Source of the DNA: an uncultured Oscillospiraceae bacterium
Lineage (GTDB): Bacteria; Bacillota; Clostridia; Oscillospirales; Oscillospiraceae
Assembly (NCBI GenBank): GCA_934552825.1
Contig: CAKTEQ010000003.1
Span: 1-64,000, forward strand
DNA: 64,000 nucleotides
Reading direction: 5' to 3'
The notes under the pieces are model-generated. The model was not told the origin of the DNA. It saw only the letters and a list, made by a program, of their open reading frames with translations, and searched no databases. This document shows, piece by piece, positions 14,605-22,760 of the stretch (position 1 is its first letter; each line of letters starts with the position of its first letter). Made by a program: the position numbers and the translations under genes.

Positions 14605-16309
14605 ATATAAAAAATGGTTGGCATATAAATCTCTTGATCCCGCGATGCACGAGGAACTGCTTGGGATAGACGGTGCTGAGCTCGAGTCCCGGTTCGGCAC
14701 TCAGCTTCAGTTCGGTACAGCCGGGCTGCGGGGAACTATCGGCGCCGGTACGAACAGAATGAACGTATATATGGTCCGCCTTGCGACGCAGGCGATGGCT
14801 GATCTCATAAACGCGGAAAACGGGGCGGAGCAGGGCTGCGCCGTGTGCCATGACTGCCGCCATTTCAGCAGGGAATTTGCCGAGGCGGCGGCGGGCGTGC
14901 TGGCGGCAAACGGCGTGAAGGTGCGCATTTTCGAGGATATGCGCCCGACTCCTGAGCTGAGCTTTGCCATCAGGGAATACGGCTGCACGGCGGGAATAAA
15001 TATAACGGCGAGCCACAACCCCAAGGAATACAACGGATATAAGGTGTATTGGTCGGACGGCGCCCAGCTCCCCCCTGAGCACGCGGCGAAGGTGGCGGAA
15101 GTGATGGCGCGCACGGATGTGTTCACAGGCGTGAAGAGTATGAGCTTTGAGGACGCCGCTGCAATCGGCATGGTGACCATCATGGGCGCTGAGACGGATG
15201 ACAAATATGTTGAGTGCGTCCTTTCCCAGTCCCGGCGGGACGAGGATACGCAGCGTGCGTTGAACGGCATGAAGGTGGTCTATACGCCGTTTCACGGCGC
15301 GGGGCGCATACTTGTGCCAAGGGTGCTGAGGGCTATCGGAGTGGGCGAAGTGGACTGCGTTGAAAAGCAGATGGTGCCGGACGGCGATTTTTCCACAGTC
15401 GTGAGTCCAAATCCCGAAAACCCTGAGGGATTTTATCTGGCGGTGGAGCTTGCGGACAAGGTCGGCGCTGACCTGATAGTTGGTACGGATCCGGACTCTG
15501 ACCGCCTTGGAATTCTCGAAAAGGTCAACGGCAGTTTCCAGCCCATATCCGGCAACCGGGTCGGCGTGCTGCTGGCGGACTATATCCTGGGTGCGATGAC
15601 CCGCAGCGGCACTCTGCCGAAGAACGCGGCGGTGCTCAAGACGATCGTCACGACAGAGCTTGCCCGGAAGGTAGCGGAGAGCTACGGCGCGTACTGCGAG
15701 GATACGTTTACGGGCTTTAAGTTCATGGCTGAGCGCATCAAGGAGTACGAGCAGACGGGTGAGTACAGCGTTGTATTCTCTTACGAGGAGTCGTATGGCT
15801 ATATGCCCGGTACGTTTGTACGGGACAAGGACGGCGTTGCAGCCTCAATGCTGGTGACGGAGATGGCGGCCTATCACAAGAGCCGCGGAAAGAGCCTGAA
15901 CGAAGCGCTGCTGGAGATTTTTGATAAATTTGGCTGGTACGAAGAGAAAACTGTAAATCTCATGATGCCGGGGCTTGATGGCAAGGAGAAAATGGCACGC
16001 ATGATGGACGCACTCAGGAGCGAGCCGCCGAAGGAAATAGCCGGCATGAAGGTTGTGTATATCTGGGACTTCAGCGACGGGACGCGCCTTGATACGGAGT
16101 CTGGAGAGAGAGAGAAGATACGGCTGAGCGGCTCCAATGTCCTGCGCTTTACCCTTGAGGATGGGACTAATTTCATGGTACGCCCCTCGGGAACGGAGCC
16201 GAAGGTGAAGATATATATCCTTTCTACCGCTCAGGAGCGTGAACAGTGCCTCAGAACTGTGAACGCCTGCGAAAAATGCGTAAAAGAGCTCGAGGAAAAG
16301 TGGAAATAA
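14588..16309 (+). CDS. Phospho-sugar mutase (phosphoglucomutase/phosphomannomutase)
   Basis: This 573-residue enzyme moves phosphate between C1 and C6 of a hexose. Domain 1 has the active-site serine in ITASHNPKEYNGYK, domain 2 the Mg-binding loop DPDSDRLGI, domain 3 the sugar-binding EESYGYM and domain 4 the phosphate-binding RPSGTEPKVK. The size and the start region QFGTAGLRG fit the PgcA-type alpha-phosphoglucomutase group. The start at 14588 has AAGGAG upstream, inside the end of the previous gene. Substrate preference between glucose and mannose cannot be read from sequence alone. Confidence 0.93.
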   Translation: MKARTEYKKWLAYKSLDPAMHEELLGIDGAELESRFGTQLQFGTAGLRGTIGAGTNRMNVYMVRLATQAMADLINAENGAEQGCAVCHDCRHFSREFAEAAAGVLAANGVKVRIFEDMRPTPELSFAIREYGCTAGINITASHNPKEYNGYKVYWSDGAQLPPEHAAKVAEVMARTDVFTGVKSMSFEDAAAIGMVTIMGAETDDKYVECVLSQSRRDEDTQRALNGMKVVYTPFHGAGRILVPRVLRAIGVGEVDCVEKQMVPDGDFSTVVSPNPENPEGFYLAVELADKVGADLIVGTDPDSDRLGILEKVNGSFQPISGNRVGVLLADYILGAMTRSGTLPKNAAVLKTIVTTELARKVAESYGAYCEDTFTGFKFMAERIKEYEQTGEYSVVFSYEESYGYMPGTFVRDKDGVAASMLVTEMAAYHKSRGKSLNEALLEIFDKFGWYEEKTVNLMMPGLDGKEKMARMMDALRSEPPKEIAGMKVVYIWDFSDGTRLDTESGEREKIRLSGSNVLRFTLEDGTNFMVRPSGTEPKVKIYILSTAQEREQCLRTVNACEKCVKELEEKWK

Positions 16310-16313
16310 AAAA

Positions 16314-16349
16314 GAATTCCCCACAGGCGAAAGGCCTGTGGGGAATTTT
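16314..16349. terminator. Bidirectional terminator
   Basis: GAATTCCCCACAGGC pairs with GCCTGTGGGGAATTT, with A-tract on the left and T-tract on the right. It ends the mutase transcript and the convergent microprotein gene. Confidence 0.9.
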
Positions 16350-16358
16350 CTCGTTAGT

Positions 16359-16496
16359 TCAGCAGCCGCAGGTGTTGCCGCAGCCGCAATTATTGCTGCC
16401 GCAGGTATTACCGCAGCCGCAGCCATAGACAAGGATCAGGATGGCAATGATGATGATCCACCAGTAGCTGCCGCAGGAACCGGAATTGCAAAACAT
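16359..16496 (-). CDS. 45-residue Cys/Gly-rich single-pass microprotein
   Basis: The gene is short but well formed: AGGAGGT lies 8 bases before the ATG, and a terminator follows the stop. The product begins MFCNSGSCGSYWW, continues with a hydrophobic Ile/Leu segment (about 12-24) long enough to span a membrane, and ends in a tail where Gly, Asn and Cys alternate (GCGCGNTCGSNNCGCGNTC). Nine of 45 residues are Cys. Similar tiny Cys-rich proteins are known from gut Clostridia and recall YjcZ-type spore proteins and entries named high-cysteine HCB protein. Function unknown; a role in the envelope or spore coat is inference. Confidence 0.75.
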   Translation of the reverse strand: MFCNSGSCGSYWWIIIIAILILVYGCGCGNTCGSNNCGCGNTCGC

Positions 16497-16572
16497 GTAT
16501 GTGTACCTCCTGAGTTTGTGTAGTGAGTCGTTGCCGACCTCAATACCATGATATTCAGAAGGTTACGCGCCG

Positions 16573-17688
16573 TTACCAAATTCTTGATACGGAAACGGAG
16601 TCCATGACCGATGAAGCGGTGCTGCCGGATACGCTGCCTGCGTTTATAAGCTTCGTGAGAAGATTATAGTCGGTGCCGCTGACGTTGGCAGAGAGGGTGA
16701 AAAAGGAGAGGTAGGCAACCTTGGAACGGTAGAATTTCTCGGCACTGAAGGCGGTTTTCTCTCCGGCGGTCAATACGCCGAGCTCCGCTGCGCTGTCCAT
16801 GGCGCTGCTCCATGTGAAGTCGGTGCCCTCGGAATAGCCCAGCGCGCGCATGATAAAGGTCACATAGTGCTGGACGGTGAGTGTGTCATTGGTGCCGAAT
16901 TTGCCACCGCCGACGCCGTTGGTATAGCCCTTGTCATAGGCATAAGCCACATAAGCTTTGGCCCAGGCGGGTACGTCGGAGAATGGGTGGCTGCCTGTGA
17001 AGGCGAGCGCCGCGTCCTCTTCCCCCAGAAGGCGGATGAACATGATGAGGCCCTCCAGCCTTGTGGCGGTGCGCTCAAGAGCGTAACCTTTGCCGTAAGA
17101 GGTGCCGTCGCCCTTGAAAAGCCCCAGCTTATACAGAGCATCCGTAAGGGCATAGTAATCTGTGCCATAGCTGTAAGAGGGAATGTAGCTCGCCTCCACC
17201 TGGAGGACGGCTGTATCCTGAGTGATGGTGACGGTGGCTGAAGTGTCCTCGGCGACGAGATAACGGTGGGCGGCGGTGAGTGCCGTGCCGGAGGAGACTG
17301 TACTGCCGCTCGTTATGTCGATAACGGCAGTGCCTGTATAGGTAAGCTTCCCGCTGCCCGCAAGGAGCATATACATGGTGCCGGTAACGCCGGTGATGGT
17401 GTCGCCGTATTTGAGATCGAACTCCTGGGGCTGAGCCGCATGGGAATAGGGGGAGGCGGTGCCGTCGGATACGGTTATCCCTCCGGCGGCGGAATTATAG
17501 ACTGGATCTAGCGCCGAGGAGATCTTTGTGTCCACAGCTGAGAGGAGCGAATCCTTGAAAGTTCCCGTCAGATATGTCAGGGATATGAGCGGGTCGCTCG
17601 CGCTGCCTGCGCTGCCCGCGGCGATAACGCCGCAGAAGCATACCATTATTGCTATCGCCAGAAGCCCGGCGAGAAGTCTTTTTTTCAC
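16573..17688 (-). CDS. Secreted SLH-domain surface protein
   Basis: The 371-residue product has a signal peptide (MKKRLLAGLLAIAIMVCFCG, cleavage near residue 30), an N-terminal beta-rich region (30-170) with a segment FDLKYGDTITGVTGTMYML, and S-layer homology repeats (about 180-360, with FSDVPAWAKAYVAYAYDKGYT as the clearest). SLH repeats hold proteins to cell-wall polysaccharide. The start is GTG with AGGAGGT 5 bases upstream. It lies 18 bases after rex on the same strand, so it should fall under Rex redox control. Confidence 0.88.
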   Translation of the reverse strand: MKKRLLAGLLAIAIMVCFCGVIAAGSAGSASDPLISLTYLTGTFKDSLLSAVDTKISSALDPVYNSAAGGITVSDGTASPYSHAAQPQEFDLKYGDTITGVTGTMYMLLAGSGKLTYTGTAVIDITSGSTVSSGTALTAAHRYLVAEDTSATVTITQDTAVLQVEASYIPSYSYGTDYYALTDALYKLGLFKGDGTSYGKGYALERTATRLEGLIMFIRLLGEEDAALAFTGSHPFSDVPAWAKAYVAYAYDKGYTNGVGGGKFGTNDTLTVQHYVTFIMRALGYSEGTDFTWSSAMDSAAELGVLTAGEKTAFSAEKFYRSKVAYLSFFTLSANVSGTDYNLLTKLINAGSVSGSTASSVMDSVSVSRIW

Positions 17689-17706
17689 TTGGTACCTCCT
17701 GAACAG

Positions 17707-18345
17707 TTACTGTTCACGTCCGGACGAGATCATGTATGAGAGGGTGAGGAGGCTGTCCGCAAAGTGGATGTTCTCGACGGCAACGCCAGTACCCTCAAGG
17801 TGCAGATCAAGGTTTGTGAAGTTCCATATGCCGCTTATCCCCGCGCCCGCGAGCTTTGCAGCCACATCCCCGGCGTATTCCTGCTGCACGCACAGCACGG
17901 CCACGTCCGGACGGTGTTCACGTATGTACTGGATGGACTGGTCGGCGTGCAGAATGGGGACGGAATTGATCTCCGTGCCAACAAGTTCCGGAAGAACATC
18001 GAAGGCGGCAATCACATCAAAGCCGCACTGGTCAAAATTGAAGTTCTGGATGAGGGCTCTGCCCAGGTTGCCTACGCCGAAAAGTATGGCTTTGTGATTA
18101 CAGGTGGTGCCGAGTATCTCGGCGATCTCATTGCGGAGATTTTTAAGGTTATATCCGTAGCCCTGGAGCCCGAACTCGCCGAAGCAGCTGAAGTCCTGAC
18201 GTATCTGGGACGCGGTAAGCCCGAGCTGCTTTGAAAGGGCGCCGGAAGATATGCGCTCCGCTCCGCTTTCGATGAGCTCGTTAACATGGCGGTAGTACCG
18301 CGGCATGCGGCGGATAACTGCGGTTGAAATTTTCTCTCTCTTCAT
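17707..18345 (-). CDS. rex: Redox-sensing transcriptional repressor Rex
   Basis: Rex senses the NADH/NAD+ ratio and represses fermentation and respiration genes when NADH is low. The 212-residue product has the winged-helix domain (1-80, with ISSGALSKQLGLTASQIRQD and the family stretch FGEFGLQGYGY) and the Rossmann domain with GVGNLGRAL (about 90-98), ending in the domain-swap helix. It is followed by the SLH protein gene. Its promoter carries a Rex-like operator between -35 and -10, so it is probably autoregulated. Confidence 0.97.
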   Translation of the reverse strand: MKREKISTAVIRRMPRYYRHVNELIESGAERISSGALSKQLGLTASQIRQDFSCFGEFGLQGYGYNLKNLRNEIAEILGTTCNHKAILFGVGNLGRALIQNFNFDQCGFDVIAAFDVLPELVGTEINSVPILHADQSIQYIREHRPDVAVLCVQQEYAGDVAAKLAGAGISGIWNFTNLDLHLEGTGVAVENIHFADSLLTLSYMISSGREQ

Positions 18346-18388
18346 TGTCGCGGGTCAACTCCTGTCACACTTTTTGTATAGCACTCCT

Positions 18389-18409
18389 ATTGTAAACATT
18401 TTTAACAAT
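18389..18409. promoter_or_regulatory. Rex-like operator within the rex promoter
   Basis: The near-palindrome ATTGT...ACAAT, with TTGTAAA and TTAACAA as half-sites, covers the -10 and most of the spacer. Clostridial Rex sites are TTGTTAA-N4-TTAACAA; here the spacer is one base longer and one half-site has a mismatch. Confidence 0.55.
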
Positions 18410-18417
18410 ATTGTCAA
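18389..18417 (-). promoter_or_regulatory. Promoter of rex
   Basis: On the minus strand a perfect TTGACA (18412-18417) and TACAAT (18389-18394) are 17 bp apart. Confidence 0.8.
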
Positions 18418-18471
18418 ATATTTCGCCAATATTAAGAAATGTAAAATTTTCCAATATTTCTTGACATGGTA

Positions 18472-18485
18472 TGTAAATGTTTACC
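18472..18485. promoter_or_regulatory. cre-like palindrome upstream of rex
   Basis: TGTAAATGTTTACC closely resembles the CcpA catabolite-responsive element. It lies about 90 bp upstream of the rex start point, in an AT-rich stretch without genes. Not certain to be functional. Confidence 0.4.
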
Positions 18486-18493
18486 TATCAGGG

Positions 18494-18530
18494 AAAAACT
18501 CCTCTCCGAATTTTCCGGAGAGGAGTTTTT
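18494..18530 (-). terminator. Terminator of hom-lysC
   Basis: A perfect 15-bp stem (AAAAACTCCTCTCCG and its complement) with a 7-base loop directly follows the lysC stop and gives a U-tract on the minus strand. Confidence 0.9.
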
Positions 18531-18537
18531 AGGCTGA

Positions 18538-19740
18538 TTAGAAGAACTTTCCGTAGATCGCCTGCACCGCCACGTCAGCGTAGGTCTGTTCAATGAGAAC
18601 GGAGATTTTTATCTCGCTGGTGGTTATCATCTGAATGTTGATGCCAGCAGCGGAGAGAGCCTCGAACATCGTTGTGGCAACGCCGGAGGAGGCTATCATG
18701 CCGGCGCCGACGACGCTCACCTTAGCGATGTTTTCGTCGATAGCTATGCGCTCAAAGCCGAGGGCATCCCTGATCTGCTCCAGCGCCTGTCGGGCGGCTT
18801 CCGCGTCCTTCTGCGAGACGGTGAAGCTGATATCATTTGTGTTGTCCTTGCCGTAAGACTGGATAATAACATCCACGTTTACGCCGGCACGGCTCACGGG
18901 GTTGAACACCCTGAAGGCTATGCCAGGCTCGTCGGGCACGCCGATGACCGCTATGCGGGCTATATTTTTATCGCAGGTTACGCCGCTGATTTTTGTCTGT
19001 TCCACTTTATTTGTGACCTCCTTCACTTTAGTGCCGGGTTTTCTCACGAAGCTCGACAGCACTTCCAGATTGACATTATACCGCTTTGCAAGATCCACTG
19101 AGCGGTGGTGGAGAATCTGGGCGCCGTCGCTGGCAAGCTCCAACATTTCGTCATAGGTTATCTCATCCAGCTTCTTTGCTTGTGGTATAAGGTGCGGATC
19201 GGCTGTGTATATACCCTCCACGTCAGTATAGATCTGGCAGAGATCCGCATGGAGCGCTGCCGCAAGAGCAACTGCTGTTGTATCGGAGCCGCCTCTGCCG
19301 AGGGTCGTAAGGTCGTCGTACTTGTTTATGCCCTGAAAGCCTGCCACGAGAACGATCCTGCGCCGGTCCAGCTCCTGGTGCAGCCGCTCGGCGTCAAGAC
19401 GCTTGATGCGGGCGTTGCCGTAGTTGAGATCGGTCTGTATGCCCGCCTGCCAGCCTGTGAGGGAGACCACAGGGAGGCCCAGCTTTTCCAGCGCCATAGC
19501 CATAAGGGCCATAGATACCTGCTCGCCGGTAGTGAGGAGCACGTCCATCTCACGCTTGGAGGGCTTTTCGTTTATCTCCGCGGCTTTTTTGAGCAGGGCG
19601 TCGGTAGTGTCGCCCTGGGCGGAGAGCACAACGACAACGTTGTTATCGTCGCAGTAGGTATCGGCGATTATGCCGGCTACCCGCTTTATACTTGCGGCAT
19701 CCGCAATAGAGGAGCCGCCGAATTTTTGAACAACAAGCAT
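18538..19740 (-). CDS. lysC: Aspartate kinase
   Basis: This 400-residue enzyme phosphorylates aspartate, the first step to lysine, threonine and methionine. The N-terminal kinase domain has VVQKFGGSSIADAASI and the segment TTLGRGGSDTTAVALA; two ACT domains (about 260-400) should bind the feedback amino acid. The hom gene lies 16 bases upstream on the same strand, so the two committed steps of the pathway are co-transcribed. The class of feedback inhibition cannot be read reliably. Confidence 0.96.
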   Translation of the reverse strand: MLVVQKFGGSSIADAASIKRVAGIIADTYCDDNNVVVVLSAQGDTTDALLKKAAEINEKPSKREMDVLLTTGEQVSMALMAMALEKLGLPVVSLTGWQAGIQTDLNYGNARIKRLDAERLHQELDRRRIVLVAGFQGINKYDDLTTLGRGGSDTTAVALAAALHADLCQIYTDVEGIYTADPHLIPQAKKLDEITYDEMLELASDGAQILHHRSVDLAKRYNVNLEVLSSFVRKPGTKVKEVTNKVEQTKISGVTCDKNIARIAVIGVPDEPGIAFRVFNPVSRAGVNVDVIIQSYGKDNTNDISFTVSQKDAEAARQALEQIRDALGFERIAIDENIAKVSVVGAGMIASSGVATTMFEALSAAGINIQMITTSEIKISVLIEQTYADVAVQAIYGKFF

Positions 19741-19756
19741 TTATGCTTCTCCTTTC

Positions 19757-20968
19757 TCAGTCAAGAATCCTGAACATTGAAAGCACGTTTATTCCCTCTG
19801 CGGCATGCTTTACGGCGCTGCCGGTCATGGATGGGGTGGTGAAGGCGTATTCGTTTTCCGGGGCGTCGCTCACGGAGATGAGCCTGACGTTGCCGAAAGC
19901 GTCGCCAATGCGGGAGAGAGGAGAGTCGGTGCGGATATACCAGCGGCTGGCTATCTCGTCGGCGTCGGTGAAATACTGGCTGCCGCCATCGTCCCAATGG
20001 AGATACTTCCTTGTGCGGGAATGCTTTACGGCGTCAATGACATCCGCGACGACCGCACTCGCTGTGGGGCGCTTGCCGGCGCCCGCACCGTAGAACATGG
20101 CTTCGCCTATGGCGTTGCCGTTGACGACGATAGCGTTCATGACGCCGTCCACATTGCTCAGCAGGCTTTCGCAGCTTATGAGATGAGGGGAGACGTAGGC
20201 GCTGGAGGTGCCGTCCGCCATGCGGACAGCTCTCCCGAGGAGTTTTATCTTGCAGCCGACAGCGCCGGCGTACTTCACATCCATGGCTGTAACGCCCCGG
20301 ATGCCCTCTGTCCTGACGGCGGCGGGGTCTATGTGCCTGCCGAAGCAGAGGTCCGCGAGAATGCATATCTTGCGGCAGGCGTCGATGCCGTCCACGTCTG
20401 CGGTGGGGTCGAGCTCCGCATAGCCCAGCTCCTGGGCTTTTTTCAGAGCGTCATCAAAGGACTCGCCCTTCTGGAGCATCTGGGTGAGGATATAGTTGGT
20501 GGTGCCGTTGAGAATGCCGTATATCTGGTCAAACTCGTTGGCGGCAAGACACTGGGTTATGGGGCGGATTATGGGAATGCCGCCGCCGACGCTCGCCTCG
20601 AAGAGGTAATTCACGTTCTCATCTTCGGCGATAGAGAGAAGCTCATGACCCTTTTTGGCGACAAGCTCCTTGTTTGCTGTGACGACACTCTTTCCGGAGG
20701 CAAGAGCGCGCTTTGTAAAGTTATACGCGACGCCCGCGCCGCCGATGGTCTCAACGACGATGCTGACCTCAGGATCGTCCTCAATGATGTTGAAATCGTG
20801 GATTATTCTGTCGCTGAAGGGGCTTTCCGGGAAATCCCGGACGTCAAGGATATACTTGACGTTTATCTCGGCTCCGGCGTTGCGGGCGATGCTCTCGGCG
20901 TTTTCCGTGAGGACCTCAACAACGCCGCTGCCGACTGTGCCGAAGCCCATTACGGCGATCTGGATCAT
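19757..20968 (-). CDS. hom: Homoserine dehydrogenase
   Basis: This 403-residue enzyme reduces aspartate semialdehyde to homoserine with NAD(P)H. The Rossmann motif GFGTVGSGVVEVL is at 8-20, the catalytic domain has ANKELVA and the signature LNGTTNYIL and ELGYAELDPTADVDGIDA, and a short ACT-like C-terminal domain follows (about 330-403). AGGAGG lies upstream of the ATG. hom is the first gene of hom-lysC. I looked for a T-box or lysine riboswitch in the leader (20969-21060) and saw none; only a short GC-rich hairpin is present. Confidence 0.96.
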   Translation of the reverse strand: MIQIAVMGFGTVGSGVVEVLTENAESIARNAGAEINVKYILDVRDFPESPFSDRIIHDFNIIEDDPEVSIVVETIGGAGVAYNFTKRALASGKSVVTANKELVAKKGHELLSIAEDENVNYLFEASVGGGIPIIRPITQCLAANEFDQIYGILNGTTNYILTQMLQKGESFDDALKKAQELGYAELDPTADVDGIDACRKICILADLCFGRHIDPAAVRTEGIRGVTAMDVKYAGAVGCKIKLLGRAVRMADGTSSAYVSPHLISCESLLSNVDGVMNAIVVNGNAIGEAMFYGAGAGKRPTASAVVADVIDAVKHSRTRKYLHWDDGGSQYFTDADEIASRWYIRTDSPLSRIGDAFGNVRLISVSDAPENEYAFTTPSMTGSAVKHAAEGINVLSMFRILD

Positions 20969-21103
20969 GATGCCTACCTCCTATGATACCGCGGGCGAAA
21001 GTCCGCCGCAGGCGGTCATTTATTCTTCTATAATGTACACAATATTAACATAAGGTATTGCCGGGTGCAACAGTGATTTTGCAAGAAAATTTGCGAGAAG
21101 GGC

Positions 21104-21120
21104 ATGACAAGCCTTGTCAT
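21104..21120. repeat. Perfect palindrome upstream of spoIVA
   Basis: ATGACAAG-C-CTTGTCAT is a perfect inverted repeat about 65 bp before the spoIVA start. It could be a regulator site, and it touches the candidate sigma-E -35 element. Confidence 0.5.
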
Positions 21121-21145
21121 AAAGGCGAAAGAACACTCATAGCTT
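21117..21145 (+). promoter_or_regulatory. Candidate sigma-E promoter of spoIVA
   Basis: TCATAAA, 14 bp, then CATAGCTT is a partial match to the sigma-E pattern (-35 with ATA, -10 CATACAnT). spoIVA is a known sigma-E gene in Bacillus, which supports the reading. Confidence 0.4.
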
Positions 21146-21184
21146 TGTACAAACGAGAACTTAAAATGAGCGGAGGCCATTGAA

Positions 21185-22663
21185 ATGACAAATACATCAA
21201 TCTATCAGGACATTGCCACACGCACAGGCGGCGACATCTATATCGGCGTCGTGGGGCCTGTGAGGACGGGGAAATCCACCTTCATAAAGCGCTTTATGGA
21301 GACGTTGGTCATACCGAATATCGAGAATGTGTACAGTCGTGAGAGGGCGCGGGATGAACTGCCCCAGAGCGGCTCGGGACGCACGGTCATGACGGCGGAG
21401 CCGAAATTCGTTCCGGAGGAAGCGGTGCAGGTGGATCTGGACGGCGGAAGCAGCTTTTCCGTCAGGCTCATCGACTGCGTGGGGTATATGGTGCCCGGCG
21501 CTATGGGGCAGACGGAGGACGATATGCCCCGGATGGTCTCGACGCCGTGGGTGGATCACGAGATCCCAATGACCGAGGCCGCGGAGATAGGCACGGGCAA
21601 GGTGATCACGGACCACAGCACCATAGGCATAGTTGTCACGACGGACGGCACCGTCACGGAGATACCACGGCAGGATTACATTGAGGCGGAAAAGCGGGTG
21701 ATAAACGAGCTTAAGGAGCTGGGTAAGCCCTTCATCGTCCTGGTGAACTCAGAAGATCCCGCCGGCGAGACGGCGAAAAAAGTGGTGCGGGAGATCGGCG
21801 AGAGTTACGGAGTGACGGCGATGGCCGTGAACTGCCTGGAGCTGGAGCAGGAGGATGTCGCCGAGATACTTAAAAACGTGCTCTATGAGTTCTCTGTGCG
21901 GGAGATGAGCTTCTACCTGCCCAAGTGGGTAGAGGCACTGGAGGACGACAAGGGGCTGAAGAACGAGATATACAAAGCGATGCTCGCCAGCGCCGCGGGG
22001 ATACACCGCATCGGCGATGTGGAGCAGGCTGTGGCGGCGCTGCGGCAGGTGGACAACATCAGCAGCGTCACTGTGGAGAATATGGACCTGGGGACGGGCA
22101 GCGTGACCGCGTCTCTTGATGTGCCCAGGGAGCTTTTCTATGAAGTCATCAGCCGCCGGTCCGGCTTTGATATCGGCGACGACGGGGATCTTGTCAGCCT
22201 GCTTACTGAGCTTGCGGACGTAAAGCGGGAATACGATAAGGTCGCCCCGGCGCTGGAGCAGGTGCGCGCCACGGGTTATGGTATAGTAATGCCCTCGAAG
22301 GAGGAGCTGAAGCTGGAGGAGCCGGAGATAATGAAGCAGAGCGGGCGCTACGGTGTGCGTCTGCGCGCCTCCGCACCGTCCATACATATGATAAGGGCGG
22401 ATATCCAGACGGAGGTGTCCCCGGTGGTGGGCTCGGAGAAGCAGTCTGAAGACCTCATCAGCTATCTTCTCAGCGAGTTTGAGGAGGACACGGGCAAGAT
22501 ATGGGAGTCCAACATTTTCGGCAAATCACTCCATGAGCTGGTTAGCGAGGGCCTCAACACAAAGCTCAAGCATATGCCGGACGATGCCCGCTATAAGCTC
22601 AAGGATACGCTTCAGCGGATAATCAACGAGGGTTCCGGCGGACTTATCTGCATAATTCTGTGA
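21185..22663 (+). CDS. spoIVA: Stage IV sporulation protein A (spore coat ATPase)
   Basis: SpoIVA polymerises on the outer forespore membrane, using ATP, and forms the base of the spore coat. The 492-residue product has the Walker A motif GPVRTGKST near residue 24, a DxxG-like LIDCVGYMVPGA, the switch region and the C-terminal GSGGLICIIL that anchors it by way of SpoVM. The length matches the Bacillus protein. GGAGG lies 8 bases before the ATG. The gene stands alone, with a hairpin after it. Confidence 0.97.
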   Translation: MTNTSIYQDIATRTGGDIYIGVVGPVRTGKSTFIKRFMETLVIPNIENVYSRERARDELPQSGSGRTVMTAEPKFVPEEAVQVDLDGGSSFSVRLIDCVGYMVPGAMGQTEDDMPRMVSTPWVDHEIPMTEAAEIGTGKVITDHSTIGIVVTTDGTVTEIPRQDYIEAEKRVINELKELGKPFIVLVNSEDPAGETAKKVVREIGESYGVTAMAVNCLELEQEDVAEILKNVLYEFSVREMSFYLPKWVEALEDDKGLKNEIYKAMLASAAGIHRIGDVEQAVAALRQVDNISSVTVENMDLGTGSVTASLDVPRELFYEVISRRSGFDIGDDGDLVSLLTELADVKREYDKVAPALEQVRATGYGIVMPSKEELKLEEPEIMKQSGRYGVRLRASAPSIHMIRADIQTEVSPVVGSEKQSEDLISYLLSEFEEDTGKIWESNIFGKSLHELVSEGLNTKLKHMPDDARYKLKDTLQRIINEGSGGLICIIL

Positions 22664-22668
22664 GACAG

Positions 22669-22704
22669 AGGGCGAAGATACATTTACATTTGTGTCTTCG
22701 CCCT
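22669..22704 (+). terminator. Hairpin after spoIVA
   Basis: AGGGCGAAGATACA pairs with TGTGTCTTCGCCCT (one wobble). The T-tail is poor, so termination may be partial. Confidence 0.6.
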
Positions 22705-22760
22705 TGTTGCGCGGGGCGGGGAAAAATGATAAGATAAAAGAAAAACGAGGGGGCGGTAAC

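Noticed and set aside
20969..21184. T-box or lysine riboswitch before hom-lysC
   Set aside because: No specifier-loop, T-box sequence or multi-helix lysine aptamer was seen; only a short GC-rich hairpin is present.
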